A stretch of DNA of 64,000 bases from Ulvibacter antarcticus (GTDB lineage: Bacteria; Bacteroidota; Bacteroidia; Flavobacteriales; Flavobacteriaceae), in the NCBI RefSeq assembly GCF_003688405.1, contig NZ_REFC01000012.1, positions 744,001-808,000 of the forward strand, written 5' to 3'. A program made the translations under genes and the position numbers. This document shows, one piece after another, positions 1 to 9,212 of the stretch (position 1 is the first letter of the stretch; each line of letters begins with the position of its first letter). The notes beneath the pieces were generated by a model. That model had not been told where the DNA came from. It did no database searches and worked only from the letters and a program-made list of their open reading frames with translations.

Positions 1-70
1 ATTAATTGTACAAAGAATCAATTGAAATCGCAGTATAATAATTTATATAAAACAAATAAAAACTAGAACT

Positions 71-538
71 ATGGACTTTCAAATTTCAGCCTTAGACGAC
101 ACTATATTTCATGCTTTTTTTAAGCTGAACGACACTGAACTAGAAAAAATAGGTGGAAAAAGAATGATCGTAGATGAAAATCCCGGATATCCATGTAGAG
201 TTAGCTTGGAAGACGCTGAGATAGGAGAAAAAATTATTTTAATTCCGTTTGAACATCACAAAACACAAAGTCCGTATCAAGCTAAAGGTCCAATTTTTAT
301 TAGAGAGGGGATAAAAACAAAGACATTAAAGAAAAATGAAATTCCGAAAATGTTAGATCATAGACTGCTTTCATTTCGTGGATACGACAAAAATGGATTT
401 ATGAAATCTGCAATTACTGAAAAAGGAAATGAGACTAAACAAATCATTGAAAAAATATTTCAGAAAAAAGAAATACAATATATTCATATCCACAATTCAA
501 GTCCGGGATGTTATAACTGTCAGGTGACTAGAATTTAA
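71..538 (+). CDS. DUF1203 family protein
   Basis: A 155-residue soluble protein with no signal peptide. It matches my memory of the DUF1203 family along its whole length: the early FQISALDD segment, then VDENPGYPCRVSLEDA near residues 34-50, IILIPFEHH, and SPYQAKGPIFIRE near residues 67-80. The family has no established biochemical role; the conserved PGYPCR segment and the C-terminal HNSSPGCYNCQV segment, with its two cysteines, are its most distinctive parts. The gene stands seven bases before a small lipoprotein gene, but the two show no evident functional link. The ATG fits the family start. The family call is fairly sure; the function is unknown. Confidence 0.75.
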   Translation: MDFQISALDDTIFHAFFKLNDTELEKIGGKRMIVDENPGYPCRVSLEDAEIGEKIILIPFEHHKTQSPYQAKGPIFIREGIKTKTLKKNEIPKMLDHRLLSFRGYDKNGFMKSAITEKGNETKQIIEKIFQKKEIQYIHIHNSSPGCYNCQVTRI

Positions 539-545
539 TAGGGGC

Positions 546-1049
546 ATGAATTTAAAGATACATTTATTAATTTTTTCATTAATAATCCTATCATGTAATG
601 ATGAGGAAAAAAAAGTATTCCTTGTCCCTGAAAATGCAGTTGAATTAATTTCTGGCGATACTATAAAAACCTGGAAAATAGCTAAGCGATTCAATGACGG
701 ACACAGGATGAACATGGGCGATTGCTTTTTAAGCTATAGGGTTTCTTATTCTCGGAATTCGAATATGAGAGATAATAGTTCTGAAAATATCGACTGTGGT
801 GAGTCACTCGAAGCAAATTGGCAGCTTATAACCAACAAAAACGGTGGTTTCATTAAATTAACAGGAGATAATCTATCCGAACTATTAAATATAGATGAGA
901 GTTACAAATATTTCAAGATAAAAGCACTGTCTCAAAATGAACTAGTGCTGCAGTTCAAACACAAGCAGTTTTCAAACAAATCGACAATAATTGTGGATCA
1001 TCTAGTTCCTGAAAATGTTCTGGTGGAAGATCGCGATTTTCACAATTAG
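546..1049 (+). CDS. small lipoprotein, possibly lipocalin-like
   Basis: A 167-residue protein with a short basic N-terminus, a hydrophobic stretch and a lipobox-like LILSC at residues 13-17, so it is predicted to be a lipoprotein facing the periplasm or the outer membrane. The remaining sequence (TIKTWKIAKRFNDG, then alternating polar and hydrophobic strands) resembles the lipocalin-like lipoproteins common in flavobacteria, where W-K near the mature N-terminus is typical. I do not recognise a specific ligand. It follows the DUF1203 gene by seven bases and may be co-transcribed with it. Confidence 0.6.
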   Translation: MNLKIHLLIFSLIILSCNDEEKKVFLVPENAVELISGDTIKTWKIAKRFNDGHRMNMGDCFLSYRVSYSRNSNMRDNSSENIDCGESLEANWQLITNKNGGFIKLTGDNLSELLNIDESYKYFKIKALSQNELVLQFKHKQFSNKSTIIVDHLVPENVLVEDRDFHN

Positions 1050-1099
1050 TAAAATGATGCTCACTGCTTAAAAATATAAAGTTGTTGAGTAAAATTCGG

Positions 1100-1507
1100 T
1101 TATGTTGTTTCAAAAGAATTCACTATTGAAATTAGCTCGCCGGGCTTTATGGGTTTAATTATATAGTCTGAAACTTCAGAAATACTTTTAGCTCTAAGTA
1201 TATCACTGGAGTCTACTGAAGAAGAAACCATATAAATTAGTATCTTTTTTCCTACTCTTGGTTTAATTTTAATATATTCTTCCATGAATTGAAATCCATC
1301 CATTATAGGCATATTAATATCCAATAAAATGATGTCTGGAAGTTTTGCACTATCATCAAGATTTCTAATTAGGAAATCTAAAGCCTCTTCACCATCCGAA
1401 AAAGCGATAATTTCTTTAGCTAAATTGTAAGCTTGAATTGTTTTTGAAATTGTGTATTGATAAATGTTATCATCATCAATAACACAAATATTATAAAGGT
1501 TTTTCAT
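1100..1507 (-). CDS. stand-alone response regulator receiver (CheY-like)
   Basis: A single receiver domain of about 135 residues with no output domain. The acidic pocket is seen in VIDDDN near the start, the phosphoacceptor Asp in LLDINMP, the conserved Ser in YMVSSS and the Lys in YIIKP. I chose the ATG at 1507, which begins MKNLYN just before the first strand; an ATG at 1519 would add MRIG. Either start overlaps the end of the upstream kinase gene, which is strong evidence of translational coupling. The protein is the likely phosphotransfer partner of that kinase and must act through protein contacts rather than by binding DNA itself. Confidence 0.9.
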   Translation of the reverse strand: MKNLYNICVIDDDNIYQYTISKTIQAYNLAKEIIAFSDGEEALDFLIRNLDDSAKLPDIILLDINMPIMDGFQFMEEYIKIKPRVGKKILIYMVSSSVDSSDILRAKSISEVSDYIIKPIKPGELISIVNSFETT

Positions 1508-4058
1508 TCCTATCCTCATTAAAAATTATAGTAAACACAGAGCCCTTATTTACTTCACTTGCTGCAGAAATAATCCCACCCATAGATTCGATTTGTATTT
1601 TCGTTAAATAAAGCCCAACACCTTTTGCTTCAGGGTGTCTATGAAATGTTTTATTTAATCCAAAAAGTTTATGTCCGTGTTTTTTTAAATCTATTCCCAA
1701 TCCATTATCGCGAAATGTAAGTTTAATCTTATCATTGATATATTCCGTTTCAATATGGATTTCAGGATTTCGATCGGGTGATCGATATTTCACAGCATTG
1801 GTCACTAAGTTAAGAAAAATACTTTCTAAATAGGTTTTATGATATTTAATTTTGGGTATTCTTGAAAATTCACTAGTTATAGTTGCGTTAGATTTAATTA
1901 TCTGCCCTGAAATTATTTCTTTTGTTATACTCAAAATTTCCTCGAAATCTATAAATTCAATCTCTTTTGCGACGCCTTTTTTAGTTTTTAAAGCTTCGAT
2001 TAAGGTATTTAAAGTTGAGGTGAGATGGCTAATTACGATCTCAAATTTTTCAAACAATAATTTTCTTTCCTCCTCACTATCTGAAATATTATACAAATGT
2101 AATAGTGCATTTAAGTTACTTACGGGTGAACGTAAATTATGGGAGGTAATATGTGCAAAGTCTGCCAACTGATTATTTTGATCTGTAAGATGTTGCGTTA
2201 AAACTTCTAGACTTTCTTTCGCTTGAAGTATTTTATGTTCTGCTAATTTTTGTTCTGTAATATCACGTATTGCGGCCGAAACGAGTAAACCTTCTTCTGT
2301 TTGAAGGGGACTTAAGCTTATTTGAATTGGAATTTCTATTCCTTCTTTATTTATTCCGAATAGCTCTTTTCCCACGCCCATTCCCCTAACCTTAGGGTTG
2401 GTGAAAAAACTATCTCGATACTTTTCATGGTTGCCAGTAAATCGCTTGGGAATAAGAATTTCAACAGATTTCTCAATTAGTTCCAGCGCAGAATAACCAA
2501 ACAATATTTCGGCTTGTTTATTAATAAGTTGAATGTGTCCTTTTTCATTCACAATTACCATAGCATCGGGCGCAGATTCTAATAATCCTCTAAACTTATT
2601 TTCTGCCATTCTCTGCTCAGTCACATCTTGACACGTACCGATCATCTCTATTAATTCGCCGTCTTTATTAGTGATAATCTCTGCTAAGAGTTGTATTATT
2701 TTAACAGTACCGTCTTTTAATTTGATGCGATGCGATAGGTCATCAAATTTTTTATCTTCAAGTGACTTTTGGACGTGTTCAGTCACCATTTCCTTGTCAT
2801 CCGGGTGAACAAAACTAAAATAGGTGTCATAGCTTACATCTGAATTTTCATCGAGTCCAAAAATTTGAAATAAATTAGCAGACCACTTTACAGCATTGGT
2901 AGTGAGATCCCATTGCCAATTCCCCATCATAGTTATTTTCTCTGCGAAAGTTAATAACTGATTTTTGCGCAACAATTCATTCTCTGTTTTTTTCCTTTTA
3001 GTAATGTCTCCTGTTTGCATTAATATGCCTCCGATATTGCCATCTGAATCATACCAAGGCCTTACATCCCAAGTAATCCATTGCAATGATCCATCGGTAC
3101 GAATAAACGGTTCTTCATCATTTATATCAATAGCGCCGTTAAGACATCTTTGATGCATTTTCTTCCATTCTTCCCCTATTTCCGGAAAGAGATCATAATG
3201 AGAACGGCCAATAAACTCTTTACCCTCCATTTTATAGTCCGTAATCCAGCGCTTGGATACTGCTATGTACCGCATATTATTATCGACCATAGCAATAGCT
3301 ATTGGGCTTTGCTCAATAAAAATTTTGTTATGCTCATCTTTAGCCTCCAAATATTTTTTGAGCTTTTTTAATTCCAAAGCGTTCAGATTCAATTTGTTTT
3401 CAGAAATAGCTAATTCAGTAGTTGCTTCTCTTAGCTCTTTATTTCTTTGAAACAATTGTTTTAAACCAGGGGTTAAAACGAAAAGGAGTTCTCCTATTAA
3501 TATTAAAACGGCTATTAATACAAGAAAATAAATTATCAGTTTTAAATTTTGAAGATTTTTCTCTGCGTTTTTTTGATATTCGTTGACTAGGGCATCCATA
3601 GTCAACAAAAAAAATGGCTCTACCTTTGCAATAGTATTTACATCCTTTATAAGGAACTCAGAATCCGGATCATTAATTATATTCCTTGAGGAGCTAACTA
3701 TCTTTTTTAATTGTAACTCACTAGTTTTTAATAATGAATCAATCGTACTATTATTCTCCCCTTCTTTATTAGTATTAATAAGATAATTATGAGTGCTTTC
3801 AAATTCATCAATAACTGTCTTTAATGAATTTAATCTTAGAGTATCGCTTGAGTCATTATCAATAGAAAACACTATTTTAGTTATGTTTTGACTTAGCGCG
3901 CGTTGTTTTCCCGATTTGTTAATTAGGTAAGCATCCTGTTTTTGCAAATTGATACTTCGGTGTATAATAAATAGTACACTTACAATTATAATTAATAACG
4001 TAATTATGAAAAGTAGATATCGATTTTTTATGGACTCTGTTAGTTTATGAATTGCCAA
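1491..4058 (-). CDS. membrane sensor histidine kinase with PilJ-like sensor and three PAS domains
   Basis: An 855-residue kinase. TM1 lies at about residues 13-30, an extracytoplasmic four-helix region at about 31-172 (its LINKSGKQRALSQ motif is that of the PilJ/type IV pilus transducer N-terminal domain), and TM2 at about 175-198. Three PAS/PAC units follow, ending in GDITKRK, CQDVTEQR and IRDITEQK. The HisKA box contains ITSHNLRSP with the phosphoacceptor His. The HATPase domain shows NLVTNAVKY (N box), FRDNGLGI (G1) and KGVGLYL (G2). There is no attached receiver; the partner receiver is encoded by the overlapping downstream gene. The PAS units may sense a redox or small-molecule signal, but no heme or flavin motif can be read. 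The stimulus is unknown. Confidence 0.92.
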   Translation of the reverse strand: MAIHKLTESIKNRYLLFIITLLIIIVSVLFIIHRSINLQKQDAYLINKSGKQRALSQNITKIVFSIDNDSSDTLRLNSLKTVIDEFESTHNYLINTNKEGENNSTIDSLLKTSELQLKKIVSSSRNIINDPDSEFLIKDVNTIAKVEPFFLLTMDALVNEYQKNAEKNLQNLKLIIYFLVLIAVLILIGELLFVLTPGLKQLFQRNKELREATTELAISENKLNLNALELKKLKKYLEAKDEHNKIFIEQSPIAIAMVDNNMRYIAVSKRWITDYKMEGKEFIGRSHYDLFPEIGEEWKKMHQRCLNGAIDINDEEPFIRTDGSLQWITWDVRPWYDSDGNIGGILMQTGDITKRKKTENELLRKNQLLTFAEKITMMGNWQWDLTTNAVKWSANLFQIFGLDENSDVSYDTYFSFVHPDDKEMVTEHVQKSLEDKKFDDLSHRIKLKDGTVKIIQLLAEIITNKDGELIEMIGTCQDVTEQRMAENKFRGLLESAPDAMVIVNEKGHIQLINKQAEILFGYSALELIEKSVEILIPKRFTGNHEKYRDSFFTNPKVRGMGVGKELFGINKEGIEIPIQISLSPLQTEEGLLVSAAIRDITEQKLAEHKILQAKESLEVLTQHLTDQNNQLADFAHITSHNLRSPVSNLNALLHLYNISDSEEERKLLFEKFEIVISHLTSTLNTLIEALKTKKGVAKEIEFIDFEEILSITKEIISGQIIKSNATITSEFSRIPKIKYHKTYLESIFLNLVTNAVKYRSPDRNPEIHIETEYINDKIKLTFRDNGLGIDLKKHGHKLFGLNKTFHRHPEAKGVGLYLTKIQIESMGGIISAASEVNKGSVFTIIFNEDRNEKPL

Positions 4059-4790
4059 AGTCCTTCTGATTTGGGCTCAGTGAGCCGATATAGGTTTTTG
4101 AAATAAATTTGGAAATGGTGAAATCAGAAACTTTTATCATCATTGAGTTAGAATTTACTATGCTTAAGAGGGTTTGTTTAAAATAAAAATAGCGAACTCG
4201 ATGATGTATACAAAATAAATCGCTAATAGATATAAGTTATATCTACTTGAAATTGGGGATTTTCGTACAAATACATTTATTTACGCTGATATACCATCAA
4301 TGTTTAAATCATTGTTTATCAAATATAGTTTTTTAATGAACAATACGAATATTTTTTTTTACTGAATTTAGAATAACATCCTAATCTAGTTATTAAAGAA
4401 AGCATTATAAAATCAATTTTACCCATAGCTAAATTTCAAAATGTGATTGTATACTCCTTCGTCAAAAGTACTTTAGGCATTATAACTAATTTGTATATGT
4501 ACGCTTCGGAAGATGTCAATAATCTGTTACTATAAAAAGAGTTAGGAAGCTTTTAAATAACATTCGAACTGTCTAGAACCTAGTAGAAAAACGATACTGA
4601 AGTACAATGAAATATAAGAATTTGTAGAAACAATAATTGTTCTATATAATTTCACCATTAAAAGACAAGTGAAATAATATTTCAAGCGAATTTATAAATT
4701 ATTTAATGTCGAAATTCTATTGAAAAAGTTACTCAAATAAGTAGCGATAACTAAAGCTCCATAAATTCCATTTTTAGTACTTTCGTGTCC
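4059..4790. other. long AT-rich intergenic region between divergent genes
   Basis: About 730 bases without a credible gene, lying between the divergently transcribed histidine kinase and the HipA-like cluster. The one clear structure is a 13-bp palindrome GGCTCAGTGAGCC at 4074-4086, only 16 bases before the kinase start codon, which could be an operator or a leader hairpin. A weak Bacteroidota-type -7 box, TACTTTCG at 4778-4785, precedes the HipA-like gene. I see no RNA gene or insertion sequence. Confidence 0.5.
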
Positions 4791-5570
4791 ATGAATAAAA
4801 TTGATATTCGAAGCGTAGATGTTATTCAATATGTGCAGCCGTTGCGGGAAGGTGGCTCACTTCCTGCTATAGTTAAAGCCGATGATGGATTTCTTTATGT
4901 ACTTAAGTTTAGAGGAGCCGGACAAGGTAAGAAGGCGCTGATAGCTGAATTTATTGGAGGTGAAATTGCGCGAACAATTGGTTTACATGTTCCTGAATTG
5001 GTATTTATGAATCTAGATGATTCTTTTAGCAAGACAGAACCTGATGAAGAAATTCAAGACTTGCTTAAATTTAGTGTTGGTTTAAACCTGGGGTTGCATT
5101 TTTTATCAGGTGCGATTACTTATGATCCATTAGTTTCAAATGTAGATGCAATGACTGCTTCAAAAGTTGTAATACTAGATAGTCTTATTAGTAATATTGA
5201 TAGAACTTCCAAGAACACAAATTTGTTAAACTGGAATAATGAACTTTGGGTAATTGACAATGGAGCTAGTTTATATTTTCACCATGACTGGAAAAATTGG
5301 AAAAAACACCTTATTAGAACATTTCCACTCATCACAGATCATGTACTTTTGCAACAGGCAACTGTTTTAACTGAAGCTTCGGAAGAAATCCAAGGTTTAC
5401 TTAGAAATGAGAGAATTACTGAAATAATTTCAAATATACCCGAAGACTGGTTGTTAAGTGAAGCTGATGCATTAAGTCCTAACGAAATGAGAGCAGCGTA
5501 TATCGAATTTTTAAGTGCAAAACTTTCTATGATTGATTTATTAGTTAAAGAAGCAGCCGATGCAAGATAG
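4791..5570 (+). CDS. HipA-like kinase family protein
   Basis: A protein of about 259 residues resembling the compact HipA-like kinase domain rather than full HipA (about 440 residues). Kinase-like features are VLKFRG near the N-terminus (candidate ATP-binding Lys), NIDRTSKNTN near residue 140 (catalytic Asp and metal-binding Asn) and WVIDNGASL near residue 155 (DFG-like Asp). I chose the ATG at 4791 over a GTG six bases upstream. The end overlaps the DUF3037 gene by 11 bases, so the pair is translationally coupled. No HipB-type helix-turn-helix antitoxin is present. Toxin, kinase or regulatory roles are possible but cannot be decided from the sequence. Confidence 0.8.
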   Translation: MNKIDIRSVDVIQYVQPLREGGSLPAIVKADDGFLYVLKFRGAGQGKKALIAEFIGGEIARTIGLHVPELVFMNLDDSFSKTEPDEEIQDLLKFSVGLNLGLHFLSGAITYDPLVSNVDAMTASKVVILDSLISNIDRTSKNTNLLNWNNELWVIDNGASLYFHHDWKNWKKHLIRTFPLITDHVLLQQATVLTEASEEIQGLLRNERITEIISNIPEDWLLSEADALSPNEMRAAYIEFLSAKLSMIDLLVKEAADAR

Positions 5571-5943
5571 ATATACATTTGAATATGCCATAATAAGAAT
5601 TGTGCCAAAGGTTGAACGTGAAGAATTCTTTAATGTTGGAGTAATTCTCTTTAGTAAGCAGAAAAAATTTCTAGGAATAAAATATCAAATTAATGAAGAC
5701 AAGTTAAAAGCATTTTCAACTGAAATTGAGCTGGAAGTATATAATGATTACTTAAATGCCTGGAAATTAATTTGCGATGGTGAACCTTCAGGAGGGAAAA
5801 TAGGGAAACTGGAATTATCTGACAGGTTTAGATGGTTAGCAGCTTGCAGAAGCACAATTATTCAAAGCTCTAAAACGCATCCCGGCTTAAGCCATGATCC
5901 GAAAAAAACATTGGATGATATATTCAAAAAGTACGTTTTATAA
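5560..5943 (+). CDS. DUF3037 domain protein
   Basis: A 127-residue protein that opens with YEFAIIRIVPKVEREEFFNVGVILFS-type residues, the hallmark of DUF3037 (written here as a pattern: aromatic-AIIRIVP, then REEFFNVGV). The family is known mainly as a partner of HipA-like kinase genes and has no proven activity. The gene overlaps the kinase gene by 11 bases and is followed after nine bases by an alpha/beta hydrolase gene, which suggests a three-gene transcript. If the pair acts as a toxin-antitoxin or regulated kinase module, this protein would be the likely inhibitor or specificity subunit; that is inference. Confidence 0.82.
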   Translation: MQDRYTFEYAIIRIVPKVEREEFFNVGVILFSKQKKFLGIKYQINEDKLKAFSTEIELEVYNDYLNAWKLICDGEPSGGKIGKLELSDRFRWLAACRSTIIQSSKTHPGLSHDPKKTLDDIFKKYVL

Positions 5944-5952
5944 ACAGTTTAG

Positions 5953-7161
5953 ATGTCAAACAAACAAAAAACAGGTTCCAAACTACAAGGAATTAGCCGT
6001 TTAATTACTGATGCTACTATAGGAATAACCGATTTGGTCGAATCCATGCATAGAAGGATAGTCCATCCTCCTTTTTTACCCTCCACCCCCATTCAGCATC
6101 TAATTACCGATATTTCCGGAATAGTTTATAACAACATAAGGTGGAGTACTCGATTTATTGGCAGTGGTGTAGATAATGTTTTAGGACAATTTGCAACTGT
6201 AAGTGGAAAAATTAAGACTACCGCCGAAAGGGAAGCTTTACAAGCTGTTTTAAACGGCGTTGTAGGTGATTATTTGGAAAAAACTGAAAATCCGTTGCAG
6301 ATTGAAATGCAATTAAGATACGAGGCAAATACTGTCTTAATTAATAAAAAAAGTCTTGAAAAAGCATTTCCGTCAATCAATGGCAAAATTCTCTTAATGG
6401 TACACGGTTCATGTATGAATGATATCCAATGGACTAGAAATGACCATAATCATGGAACAGCGTTAGGAAAAGAACTTCAGAAAACCCCCATTTACCTGCT
6501 ATATAATAGCGGTTTACATATTTCCAGCAACGGACAAAGTTTAAATGAATTATTGGAAAAACTGGTGCTTCATTGGCCTGTACCCGTTGAAGAACTTATA
6601 ATTGTCGCGCATAGTATGGGTGGCTTAGTCTCGAGAAGTGCCTTACATTACGGTGAAGAACAGCAAAAAACATGGACGAAGCATCTCAAAAAAATCATTT
6701 TTTTAGGCACCCCTCACCACGGCGCATCCTTAGAGCAGGCAGGTAATTATGTGGATGTCGTTTTAGAGGCTGTTCCCTATGCCAAACCATTTGCACGATT
6801 GGGAAAAATAAGAAGTGCCGGGGTTACAGATTTAAGATATGGGAGTTTAGTAGATGAAGACTGGAAAGACATCGATCGTTTTAAAATGGGAGGCGACCAA
6901 AGACAGAGCAGCTCATTACCGAAAAAGATTGATTGTTATGCTATCGCCGGAGTTGTAGGAAAGGATATTAAATCTGGATCTACCCAGCTATTAGGAGACA
7001 ATATGGTGGGTTTGAAAAGTGCACTTGGACAACATAGTGACCCCGCTAAAAATTTAAATTTTAAAAAGAAAAATACGTGGATTGCTTTTGAGAATAATCA
7101 TATGGATTTGTTAAGCAATAAAGAGATTTATTCCAAAATAAAGACATGGATGCTTTTATAA
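5953..7161 (+). CDS. alpha/beta hydrolase, PGAP1/lipase-like
   Basis: A 402-residue hydrolase. About 140 residues of helical N-terminus without a recognisable domain are followed by the hydrolase core: MVHGSCMND (oxyanion-hole region), VAHSMGGLVSR with the nucleophile Ser in a G/A-H-S-M-G elbow, FLGTPHHGA soon after, and a late NNHMDLL that can supply the catalytic His. The FLGTPHHG segment is typical of PGAP1-like and lipase-class enzymes. No signal peptide is seen, so it is probably cytoplasmic. It follows the DUF3037 gene by nine bases, so it may be an effector or a housekeeping esterase carried along. The substrate is unknown. Confidence 0.8.
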   Translation: MSNKQKTGSKLQGISRLITDATIGITDLVESMHRRIVHPPFLPSTPIQHLITDISGIVYNNIRWSTRFIGSGVDNVLGQFATVSGKIKTTAEREALQAVLNGVVGDYLEKTENPLQIEMQLRYEANTVLINKKSLEKAFPSINGKILLMVHGSCMNDIQWTRNDHNHGTALGKELQKTPIYLLYNSGLHISSNGQSLNELLEKLVLHWPVPVEELIIVAHSMGGLVSRSALHYGEEQQKTWTKHLKKIIFLGTPHHGASLEQAGNYVDVVLEAVPYAKPFARLGKIRSAGVTDLRYGSLVDEDWKDIDRFKMGGDQRQSSSLPKKIDCYAIAGVVGKDIKSGSTQLLGDNMVGLKSALGQHSDPAKNLNFKKKNTWIAFENNHMDLLSNKEIYSKIKTWMLL

Positions 7162-7223
7162 GCCATAATTTAAAGTCTCAGCTGTTTTTAAACGATCAAA
7201 TTTAATCTTTGCTACTCAAAAAC

Positions 7224-8291
7224 TTATTTATTTATTAGTACCCAAAGTTCTACTTCCTCCAAAGCACGCCAATGCTGATCTCGCTTCGTTTTATTTGAAG
7301 CACTTTTAACCGTTTTTTTTAAATAGTTATCCAGTTGAAATCGCCCGCCTTCGGCTAGTTCCTTTTCAATTGGATGTTCTTTTGACACATTTGTTATTTG
7401 TGCTAAATTCGAGAATAAGAGCACCAATTTTCCATCTGGTAAAAGTCGTTGCTTTGCTCCTTCAAAAAAATCAGGAAATAGATTTTCATCGTAATAAATA
7501 GCTTCATCAATTCTGTCTAAATCATGAGATTTTGGCAACCATGGCGGATTAAAAACTATTAGTTCGGTTTGTTTTTCGAACTTTCCAAAAAGAGATGCAA
7601 CATCTAATTCTATCTTTCTAGACAACTTTGTATCTCCCATATATTCGATTAATCCAACAATGGCATTTGGGTTTGTATCTGTGCCAAAAACCTTTTGAAA
7701 ACCATACTTTATCATTTGAAAAGAAAGTATGCCACTGCCAATACCTACGTCTATCGCTGTTTTTTTGTGCCCATCATAGCGTTTTAACCAATTATCGAAA
7801 AGTATTAAATGATCAAAACGAGTTGGGAAATAGGTACCGTAATAAGGATGTATTTTATTTCGTAATACAGGAACAGAAATTCCGTTTTTATACCATTGCC
7901 AGGCACTGTTTAGTCCTTGTATTTGAGGAAAGGTCAATAAAAAATCACTTGATTCCGGATACAATTTTTTTAGCCAACCAATAGAGGGTGATTTTTTAAG
8001 TATTAAATTATGCGCTACAATTTCCACATAAATAAGATTGGATAGCTTATTATATTCCGCACGATATTCACGTTGTTCTTGAAAAGAGCTATTTGGGAGT
8101 TTTTTTTGAAGATATATCTTTAATGCCTTGAGCAGTAATAATCCGTTGCTATAAAACTCGGTTATTAATACCGGCTTACCCGCTTCTAATGCTTTAATAG
8201 TGAGTTTAACATCTGAAGTCCGATTAAACAATTCTAATTGCTTGTTTAGAATAATAGGTTCCGGCTTACTTAGATTTATATCTGTACTCAT
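7224..8291 (-). CDS. class I SAM-dependent methyltransferase (NPPW type)
   Basis: A 355-residue protein. The N-terminal 170 residues form an unassigned, partly helical domain; the C-terminal half is a Rossmann methyltransferase with motif I DVGIGSG near residue 180, an acidic loop FGTDTN after strand 2, and the motif IV tetrapeptide NPPW near residue 248. NPPY/NPPW methyltransferases modify the amino or amide nitrogen of adenine, guanine or glutamine, as in RlmG, RsmC, TrmN6 or PrmC. The exact target cannot be read. It is convergent with the alpha/beta hydrolase gene and has its own promoter region to the right. Confidence 0.8.
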   Translation of the reverse strand: MSTDINLSKPEPIILNKQLELFNRTSDVKLTIKALEAGKPVLITEFYSNGLLLLKALKIYLQKKLPNSSFQEQREYRAEYNKLSNLIYVEIVAHNLILKKSPSIGWLKKLYPESSDFLLTFPQIQGLNSAWQWYKNGISVPVLRNKIHPYYGTYFPTRFDHLILFDNWLKRYDGHKKTAIDVGIGSGILSFQMIKYGFQKVFGTDTNPNAIVGLIEYMGDTKLSRKIELDVASLFGKFEKQTELIVFNPPWLPKSHDLDRIDEAIYYDENLFPDFFEGAKQRLLPDGKLVLLFSNLAQITNVSKEHPIEKELAEGGRFQLDNYLKKTVKSASNKTKRDQHWRALEEVELWVLINK

Positions 8292-8755
8292 TGTTTGGTT
8301 TTACTTGTGTGTAATGATCGTTTTACTTTCTGTTATTGTAAATGTAAAAACTTTGCGTGAGGGATTGCAGTGTAAATCCCGCATTCGCCAGAGGCGGAGC
8401 GGAATTGCAACGGAAAGCCCGACCCTTTTGGGCACGCCCTAATTTAAAAGAAAAAAATGTCTTATACATTTAGCTTAATAGTGCTTTCGCTCATTTATTT
8501 AATAGGATCGTATAATTCTTAAAATGGTGTGAAAGGATCACAAATATCTATAGATAAATAATGCGTGGCAAAGGTACTTTATTAATGCCCATTAGAGAGC
8601 TTCGATTAAAGCAATTATAAATCAAGCGGATCCACATAAAAGCAGAACGGATAGCTCTTTTTGATTGGAAAAGCTGACTAATCGTAATAAGTATAAGATT
8701 TATTAAATTTATTGGCGACCAGGTAAATGCAATCACGACTTAGTGAGGAATTGAA
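8292..8755. other. gene-free stretch with a GC-richer palindromic element
   Basis: About 460 bases with no convincing gene. Bases 8353-8441 are visibly GC-richer than the surroundings and fold into short hairpins: GGGATT with AATCCC, and GCCC with GGGC across a CCTTTT loop. I recognise the phrases AGGGATTGCAG and GGAAAGCCCGACC as a kind of intergenic element common in flavobacteria. Bases 8561-8740 read as scrambled short open frames on both strands, possibly an old gene remnant, but too weak to name. Confidence 0.4.
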
Positions 8756-9169
8756 TTGAAATTCCTACTTTTAATAATTATGATACTAGAGATTGCAAAA
8801 TGGGTTGTAATAATATTTGGGATCTTTATCATTTTTGCTGGTTTCGTGATGCTATTTGCACCAAAAAAGGCAAGAATAACTTTGAGAAAAGCCGGTAGTT
8901 CAAATTTGATCAACTATTCGGAAATAACAATCCGATTAATCCCTGCGATTGCATTGATTTTACATGCTGATTATTCCAAATTCCCTATTGCATTTAGTGT
9001 TTTCGGATGGGTTATGTTAATAACTTCTCTAATTCTTTATGTTGTTCCAAGAAAAATACATCACAAATTCTCAATGAAAAGTGCTGATATACTTAAGCCA
9101 TTATATTTTCAATTGATTTCACCATTCGCCTTTTTGTTCGGTGCATTAATAATTTATACAGCTATTTAA
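8756..9169 (+). CDS. small integral membrane protein
   Basis: A protein of 129-137 residues with four hydrophobic helices (about residues 9-30, 54-67, 74-92 and 113-136) separated by basic loops such as APKKAR and VPRKIHHK. The first possible start is a TTG at 8756; an ATG at 8780, giving MILEIAKW, leaves the first helix intact and is equally plausible. I do not recognise the family. Its neighbours do not suggest a role. The even hydrophobic pattern and basic cytoplasmic loops support a real gene. Confidence 0.6.
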   Translation: MKFLLLIIMILEIAKWVVIIFGIFIIFAGFVMLFAPKKARITLRKAGSSNLINYSEITIRLIPAIALILHADYSKFPIAFSVFGWVMLITSLILYVVPRKIHHKFSMKSADILKPLYFQLISPFAFLFGALIIYTAI

Positions 9170-9212
9170 AATTTAATTTTTTTATTTATTTAGCATGAAT
9201 CACAGGTTCTAA

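Noticed and set aside
8200-8442. Open frame of 80 codons on the plus strand over the methyltransferase start
   Set aside because: It overlaps the methyltransferase N-terminus antisense and then the GC-rich intergenic element; the composition is not protein-like.
8548-8736. A 62-codon minus-strand frame in the gap before the small membrane protein
   Set aside because: No recognisable motif, no good start context, and the opposite strand is equally open in pieces; at best a decayed gene.
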